Shown here piece after piece: positions 33,117-37,651 of a stretch of DNA of 37,651 bases. Made by a program: the position numbers and the translations under genes. The notes under the pieces were generated by a model. It worked only from the letters and a program-made list of their open reading frames with translations. It was not told where the DNA came from and ran no database searches. The DNA comes from Protostelium mycophagum (Eukaryota > Evosea > Variosea > Protosteliida > Protosteliaceae), in contig MZNV01002638.1 of NCBI GenBank assembly GCA_002081555.1, forward strand, positions 1-37,651, given 5' to 3'. Positions within the stretch are counted from its first letter, which is position 1, and every line of letters starts with the position of its first letter.

Positions 33117-33889
33117 TTTGCTTTGCTCTTCTTTGTCAATGTTTTTATGCTTTACTCTGGGGGCAACAATCGCTTCTTAGAACCACCATAATTTGAACTC
33201 TTCTTCACCTAATTACCACGTACGTGAGACTTGAGGTCCTGGTGATCGGCCCATGATCATCCACCTCATTCGCTGAATTGAAGGAGGAGATTGAGACTCA
33301 GTCCCTATGAAGCCATTCTATTGCAGCGATATGTTATATACCATCACCCACTTGCACCGCGTCTCTTCAGGATGTGAACTGCTGATCATGAAGACCGGTC
33401 TTCATGATCACCGAAAAAAATGTTGCTTTCATCAGGGATCGAAGGCCTTCTTCCGCGGATAATTAACTTGTGGCTGTGGAAGTTGCGTCCTCAGAATGCA
33501 CCGCGTTCACAACCTCTATGGGCCACGGTGCTGCACGAACTGATACAGTGTGCGACTTGCGTTCCGCGGTTCCCACCTCTTCCAGCACTTTGTTCGCGAT
33601 GGCCGCAAAGTGAGGAACTTTCCACCATTGTTCACAGGCTTCGGCCCTCTTTGGAAATGAGCTGGAAATCATCCGTTTTCTCACAAGAAACAATCTTATT
33701 TGTACGTTTTTCATCAATTTCGTGTATAAAATCTGTCAAAATCTCCGGTTTTTCTGACACTTAATCAGATGTGTTCATGGAAACCCACTTAAGATAAATA
33801 AAACTGACAGACCAAAAGTTGATGTCATATGACTTTCAGAGGATTTTTCCCTCGCGAAAGAGAACTGAACCTTCATTCGTCCGACAAAC
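33117..33889. other. Divergent interval cofilin / RGS gene, with palindrome and unassigned GC-rich block
   Basis: 773 bp. A 28-bp perfect palindrome occupies 33383-33410. From about 33430 to 33690 the DNA is GC-richer and open in frames on both strands (114-residue plus frame, 84-residue minus frame), none recognisable; one plus frame reads LFGNELEIIRFLTRNNL. It may be a gene relic or an unrecognised exon. Confidence 0.5.
33383..33410. repeat. Perfect 28-bp palindrome
   Basis: Arms tgatcatgaagacc / ggtcttcatgatca with no spacer. It lies 267 bp upstream of the cofilin ATG and about 480 bp before the RGS ATG. It could be a dimeric protein-binding site or a cruciform. No similar long palindrome was seen elsewhere in the window. 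Confidence 0.9.
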
Positions 33890-34551
33890 ATGCAACGAGA
33901 GAGCACTGTACTAAAGAGAAAACTTCTTACAAAGTTCTTTGGAAGATCAAAAGAAGAGAGGGATAACATTAATGTGAGGAATTATCTCAAAATTTGATGT
34001 TCTTACGATATAGGTCGAGACAGAACTGAGAAAGGTGTTGAGTCAGAAGGACAGCACCAATATATTTCACAGCTGGTGTGAGGCTTTTCATTGTGATGAA
34101 AACATCCAATTTTGGATCGATGTAGAGCTCGCCAGATTAGATCATTCACCGGCAGGAGCCAAGGTAAGAGACTCAATTTCAAGCATTCTGATCTTCGTCC
34201 GACAATTTTCAGAGAATGGAATACATCTATAATCGGTATCTGAGCTCGAGTGCCGACTATGCCGTTAATGTGGATCATGCCACCGTCTTAGATGCCAATT
34301 CAAAGAAACCATGGACATCGAATAGCTTCGACGACTTACAACACCAAATCTTTCTTTTAATGGCTTCATCTTCTCTACACCGGTTCTTAATCAGCGACAT
34401 CTACCTGGAATGGAAACACCAGAAAGAACGGAGAGAGGAAAAGCGGAGGAGACTTTGTGCATTTTCATTCAAAAAGAGGAAGGAAACAAACCCAAGATAT
34501 TCATCGCGAGAGAATGTAGAACGGCTGTTCAAGCTAAGGGTGGCAGCTTGA
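33890..34551 (+). CDS. RGS-domain protein (190 aa)
   Basis: Exons 33890-33973, 34014-34163 and 34213-34551 (191 codons). RGS proteins speed GTP hydrolysis by G-alpha subunits. The domain reads IFHSWCEAFHCDENIQFWID (start of the RGS box, with the conserved ENxxFW), YNRYLSSSADYAVNVD, and FDDLQHQIFLLM..FLISDIYLEW, covering residues ~35-145. A basic N-terminus (LKRKLLTKFFGRSKEE) and a very basic C-terminal tail (KERREEKRRRLC, SFKKRKE) could aid membrane or nuclear binding. No DEP, GGL or kinase domain is attached. The start ATG is the first in frame; further upstream exons cannot be excluded. Confidence 0.88.
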
Positions 34552-35029
34552 GAGTTGGACTTGTACAAATTGAGTTTTGAATATAATAAATGTATCATCT
34601 GGTTGAGACATTATCTCGAAAGAGAGCAAATGGAATATTCCACTTCTTGTCATGCCATGCATGTTCTGCCATTAAACATAAACAACACTGTAATCTTTCA
34701 CTTCCCTTCCACTGTTCAATCATTTCGCCAAAGAGAACACAAACTATCCCAACACATCAACTCCGGATCTTCACCCAAATAACTGGTTAGTGGAGGATGT
34801 CTTCTCCGTTCTGCCAAAAGAGTCACCCGTTCTCAAGAGAAACAATAAAATATATCAAATTTTTTGTCTTTTATTTATTTATTCTGGTGTAGACACTCAC
34901 GAAATTTCCCACCGCGACATCACGTGATCATCACAAAACGGTATGAGATTCATCTTTCACCAGCCAAAATATTGGAAGACAACATCAACATCAAAGCATT
35001 TGAAGGACCTGATCCTGCTCAGAAATACC
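34552..35029. other. Intergenic between RGS and 2H genes
   Basis: About 480 bp. AATAAA-containing sequence near 34580 may end the RGS transcript and another AATAAAATA near 34847 is present. Two overlapping small frames (34555-34782 and 34590-34790) have no family features. TCACGTGA at 34920-34927 lies about 103 bp before the next ATG. Confidence 0.45.
34920..34927. promoter_or_regulatory. TCACGTGA octamer upstream of the 2H gene
   Basis: Same octamer as at 5026 and 20355, about 103 bp before the proposed ATG at 35030. Confidence 0.35.
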
Positions 35030-36347
35030 ATGTCAGCAGTACAATCTTGGCCCGAATTGGGTAAGATTCGTTCTTCATACTCTGGATGTCTAGTCGTTCA
35101 CGCGTTGACCACTATTGGCGAATCACTGATCAACACAGGCACAAAGACAGTCAACAAGAGAGGGGTGGAACCTGCTTGGCCTGATTTGAGTGCAAGTAAG
35201 ATGCCAAAGAATGGCTGGGGTGGAAGCATCACACGAGAGATCAAATACGTCCCCACAGTAACTGCAGAGTTAGCGGGAGCCACAAAGTCGTCTCAGTGCT
35301 CAGGTACATTCATGCACACTCCTATCTCTTATTAATATTAAAACACTGTCCTCGAACTCAAATGAAATTTTGTTGTGGAAGAAGTGATCAGAATCTACAA
35401 AATCTTTATGGACATGAGTCAAAAGTCACGTTCAGTTACCGTGTGTTAACGACAGCTGAGACTCTTTTTGACACTTGTCAGGTCCAATCGCATCTACAAC
35501 GGTATGGGGCCGTAAACCCTCCCTCACCGCAGAAGAAACACCCTCCGGTAGTGTGATCATCCCCCAAACCCCGGTGGTGAAATCTGTACAACTACCTCCA
35601 TCTACAACGAAACCCCTTGTCGTCACAATCAAATGGGACAAGGTGAGAATCGTAGATTGTACAGGACTTACTGATTCCCAGAGGACTCATGAGTTGCTGA
35701 CGTCACTTCGCAAAAAGTATTTTCCTAAAGAAATAAATTATTTAGGCGCACACATGACACTCTTTCATGATCTGCCACTCACACCATCACAAGCGGTGAA
35801 AGACATAGAAAGGTTAGTCTACAACTGTGCTCTTCAAATTGTTAATTGGTGGTAGTGTGGTGGCTTCACAGTCAGAATTTTCATTGAAATTTTCCAAAGT
35901 CTTTCCCATGGGCCAGAAAGGTATTTTTCTTCCTTATAAAAAATAAATTAAATATATTTTATTTTTATTCATTTTTTATATTATTCATGAAATTTCGCTG
36001 ATTTTTCAAGGGGTTGCCATTTCTGCCTATGCAGATCCACTGGTCCCGCTGCACAGAAAATTACAAGAAATGTGGTGGGAAATTCTTGGAGAACAAGACA
36101 GACGTAAGATGTCACCACACGTCACCATCACCAATAAAGTCACCCCACAACAGGCCGCCACAATTTATGAAGAGGTGATCTCTTTAGATCTTTGATTTCG
36201 TCGGGATGATCGATGCAGGTGTATGCAGAATGGAGGACACATTGGGGAACGGCATATGGTTTGGATATTTGGGAGTATCAAGACAGCGGTCGGTGGGTAT
36301 GGAAGGGTGATGTAACATTCCCCATCAAAATAAAGAGGAGATATTAA
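35030..36347 (+). CDS. 2H phosphoesterase (2'-5' RNA ligase superfamily) with unknown N-terminal region (294 aa)
   Basis: Exons 35030-35060, 35139-35303, 35482-35812, 35856-35920, 36011-36174 and 36219-36347 (295 codons). Two HxT/S motifs define the 2H fold: HMTLFHDLPLT and HVTITNKVT, set in FPKEINYLGAHMTLFH and RRKMSPHVTITN. Such enzymes open, ligate or trim 2',3'-cyclic phosphate or 2'-5' linkages. The first 130 residues (WPDLSASKMPKNGWGGSIT, TPSGSVIIPQTPVVKSV) are not recognised and may be a disordered or RNA-binding extension. The stretch GTGAGAATC..CCCAG at 35643-35681 looks like a 39-nt in-frame intron; removing it joins WDK to RTHELLTSLRKKYF and gives 281 aa. Confidence 0.75.
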
Positions 36348-36406
36348 GTGTGTTGATCAAAGAATGATGATCCATCCAATCAGAAAAATGTCGATTCAAT
36401 TTCATT

Positions 36407-36836
36407 TCAATCTATTGCGCTGGTGTAGTATGCCGCGGTAAATATCATCCAAAATATGGCAAAGAGGCAGAAGAAGAACACAGAGGATCTAATTCTGAAC
36501 TCTCCCACAGCACGATCAATTGATCTGAGCCAGGGCCTATAAATGATTTTAAGAATATGCCCCTGAGGTTTAGGCGTCAACTCACTTGATGATAAAGGTC
36601 AAGATGACTTCCAATCCAGCTGAGAAAAATGCATTGATGGGCACAATGAAAATGAGGAGAAACGTCCAAAATAGAAAACTGGAACGACTGCACTGTGTAT
36701 GAAGACGTATGATCAACCGAAGCAGTGGGTGATCTGGTTGAACATCATAAGCTGGAAGTTGTTGCTCTATATCGAATATTTGATGTTGATTTGTTCTCCT
36801 CGTTTTGTCTTTGTAGAATGGCTCGTCCATGTCCAT
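36407..36836 (-). CDS. Small two-TM membrane protein (126 aa)
   Basis: Exons 36836-36586 and 36536-36407 (127 codons). The sequence has a hydrophilic N-terminus (MDMDEPFYKDKTRRTNQ) and two hydrophobic helices: SFLFWTFLLIFIVPINAFF and VFFFCLFAIFWMIFTAAYY, separated by a short charged loop (RSIDRAVGEFRIRSS). No family recognised. Convergent with the 2H gene (59 bp between stops) and divergent from ASF1 with only 98 bp between start codons. The frame is open further upstream, and a 31-nt intron could add an ATG at 36921, but that would sit 13 bp from the ASF1 ATG. Confidence 0.55.
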
Positions 36837-36934
36837 ATCTTTTGGAATGTCGAGCTCATATCGGAGAACTGTCGCTTGGTACAAAGAATTGAAACCAACA
36901 AATTTTGGCGCCCATTTTCATAGTTCAATCAGCA

Positions 36935-37651
36935 ATGTCCGTATCAGTCAGCAACATAGAATGGGTAGGCCCAGATACCACAGAATGGACAGCAGAATTC
37001 GTTTGGAGGATAACCATCGACTGTATCTGTGATCTCAGAGGATGTGAGTGATGAATGAGTATTTAGCCTGATGACAACAGATCTCGAGTGGAAAGTCACC
37101 TATGTTCCCTCTGGTAATGCAAATGATTTCGATCAGATCTTAGAATCAGTCCCTGTCGGTCCATTTCCTTTAGGATCAAGCACTTTTGAGTTAGCGGTGA
37201 GCATGATCACAGAACAAAGAACAATCTGCTTATCATCTGCAGGTGCCACACCCTGATCCTCAGAACATACAAGAGGCCGATATGTTGGGTGCCTCTTGTG
37301 TCCTTTTGAGCTGCTCATATGTCGGGCAGGTGTCAACCACGTCTTAAGTCTTTGATTATTGATCATAAGCAGGAGTTCATCTCTGTCGGTTACTTTCTCA
37401 ACTCTGAGTACGCCGATCCACAACTCAATGCAAATCCTCCAAAGAAGGCCCAGGTTGGCCCCTTCATTTCACATTGTCTGGTCTGATGACGTATTCCAGA
37501 TAGAGAAGATGACGAGGTCTATCCGCTCAGCTGATCCCAGAATTTCACGTTTCGTGATCGATTGGTCTGCACAAGATCCCGAAGTGAGCCTTTTTTTTCA
37601 CTGGCTCTGTACGTTTCTGCCACAAAGAGGATAGACAGAGTATCTGTTACC
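36935..37651 (+). CDS. ASF1: Histone chaperone ASF1, 3' end cut by the window
   Basis: Exons 36935-37043, 37081-37196, 37243-37329, 37373-37453, 37500-37583 and a last piece from about 37628 to the end. ASF1 binds H3-H4 dimers during nucleosome assembly. The Ig-like core is clear: MSVSVSNIEWVGPDTTEW, LEWKVTYVPSGNANDFDQIL, ESVPVGPFPLGSSTFEL, HPDPQNIQEADMLGASCVLL, SCSYVGQEFISVGYFLNSEY and ADPRISRFVIDW. The Val-Gly-Pro and YVG..EF..VGY patterns are diagnostic. The usual DLEWK Asp is Tyr here at the exon 1-2 junction. About 167 residues lie in the window; the rest, likely a short acidic tail, is beyond it. Confidence 0.95.

Noticed and set aside
36837-36921. Extra first exon for the two-TM gene with ATG at 36921
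   Set aside because: It needs a 31-nt intron and would place the two divergent start codons 13 bp apart; kept only as an alternative.

Overview
The window is nuclear DNA of a unicellular eukaryote. It holds about twenty protein genes on both strands, nearly all cut by many small GT-AG introns (mostly 37-60 nt, the shortest 31-34 nt). Where the exons were joined, the reading frames closed exactly. TAA, TGA and TAG all serve as stops, so the genetic code is standard. A Chibby homologue (basal body/cilium), a PICKLE/Mi-2-like chromatin protein, a Rab6, anoctamin, ERO1 and a cofilin with an ATG-only first exon suggest a free-living amoeboid or amoeboflagellate protist, for example a protosteloid amoebozoan. 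The lineage is inference, not demonstrated.

Layout: 1-1400 is decayed repetitive DNA (a 234-bp tandem duplication and broken coding pieces that weakly resemble a DIRS-like retroelement) plus a small ORF. Then: WD40 protein (+, 2263-3989); C2-domain protein (-, 4053-4841); mitochondrial membrane protein candidate (-, 5258-5980); glycyl-tRNA synthetase (+, 6270-8528); Rab6 (-, 8603-9460); ATP synthase g-like protein (+, 9819-10121); syntaxin 5 (-, 10204-11328); SET-domain methyltransferase (-, 11560-13492); ERO1 (+, 13656-15175); proteasome alpha-4/PSMA7 (-, 15483-16439); divergent mitochondrial F1-ATPase alpha-like protein (-, 16619-20303); Chibby (+, 20456-20960); PHD plus CHD-C-terminal protein without a helicase (+, 21129-25436); DPM1 (-, 25710-27583); anoctamin/TMEM16 (+, 27957-32570); cofilin (-, 32620-33116); RGS protein (+, 33890-34551); 2H phosphoesterase (+, 35030-36347); a two-TM protein (-, 36407-36836); and ASF1 (+, from 36935, running off the window end).

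Genes alternate almost perfectly in strand: divergent pairs share short 5' intervals (about 100-770 bp) and convergent pairs have 3' ends 50-310 bp apart. The genes serve different core cell functions and do not form one pathway. Several touch the secretory system (Rab6, syntaxin 5, ERO1, DPM1), and two are mitochondrial ATP synthase-like.

Most notable: a 59-nt AT-AC intron with textbook U12-type signals inside the SET gene; a dispersed family of short GC-rich hairpins (GCGGC-NNN-GCCGC and relatives) placed in longer introns and intergenic gaps; a CHD-type protein that has the PHD finger and C-terminal modules but no SNF2 ATPase; a highly divergent nuclear F1-alpha-like gene; and a perfect 28-bp palindrome between cofilin and the RGS gene.
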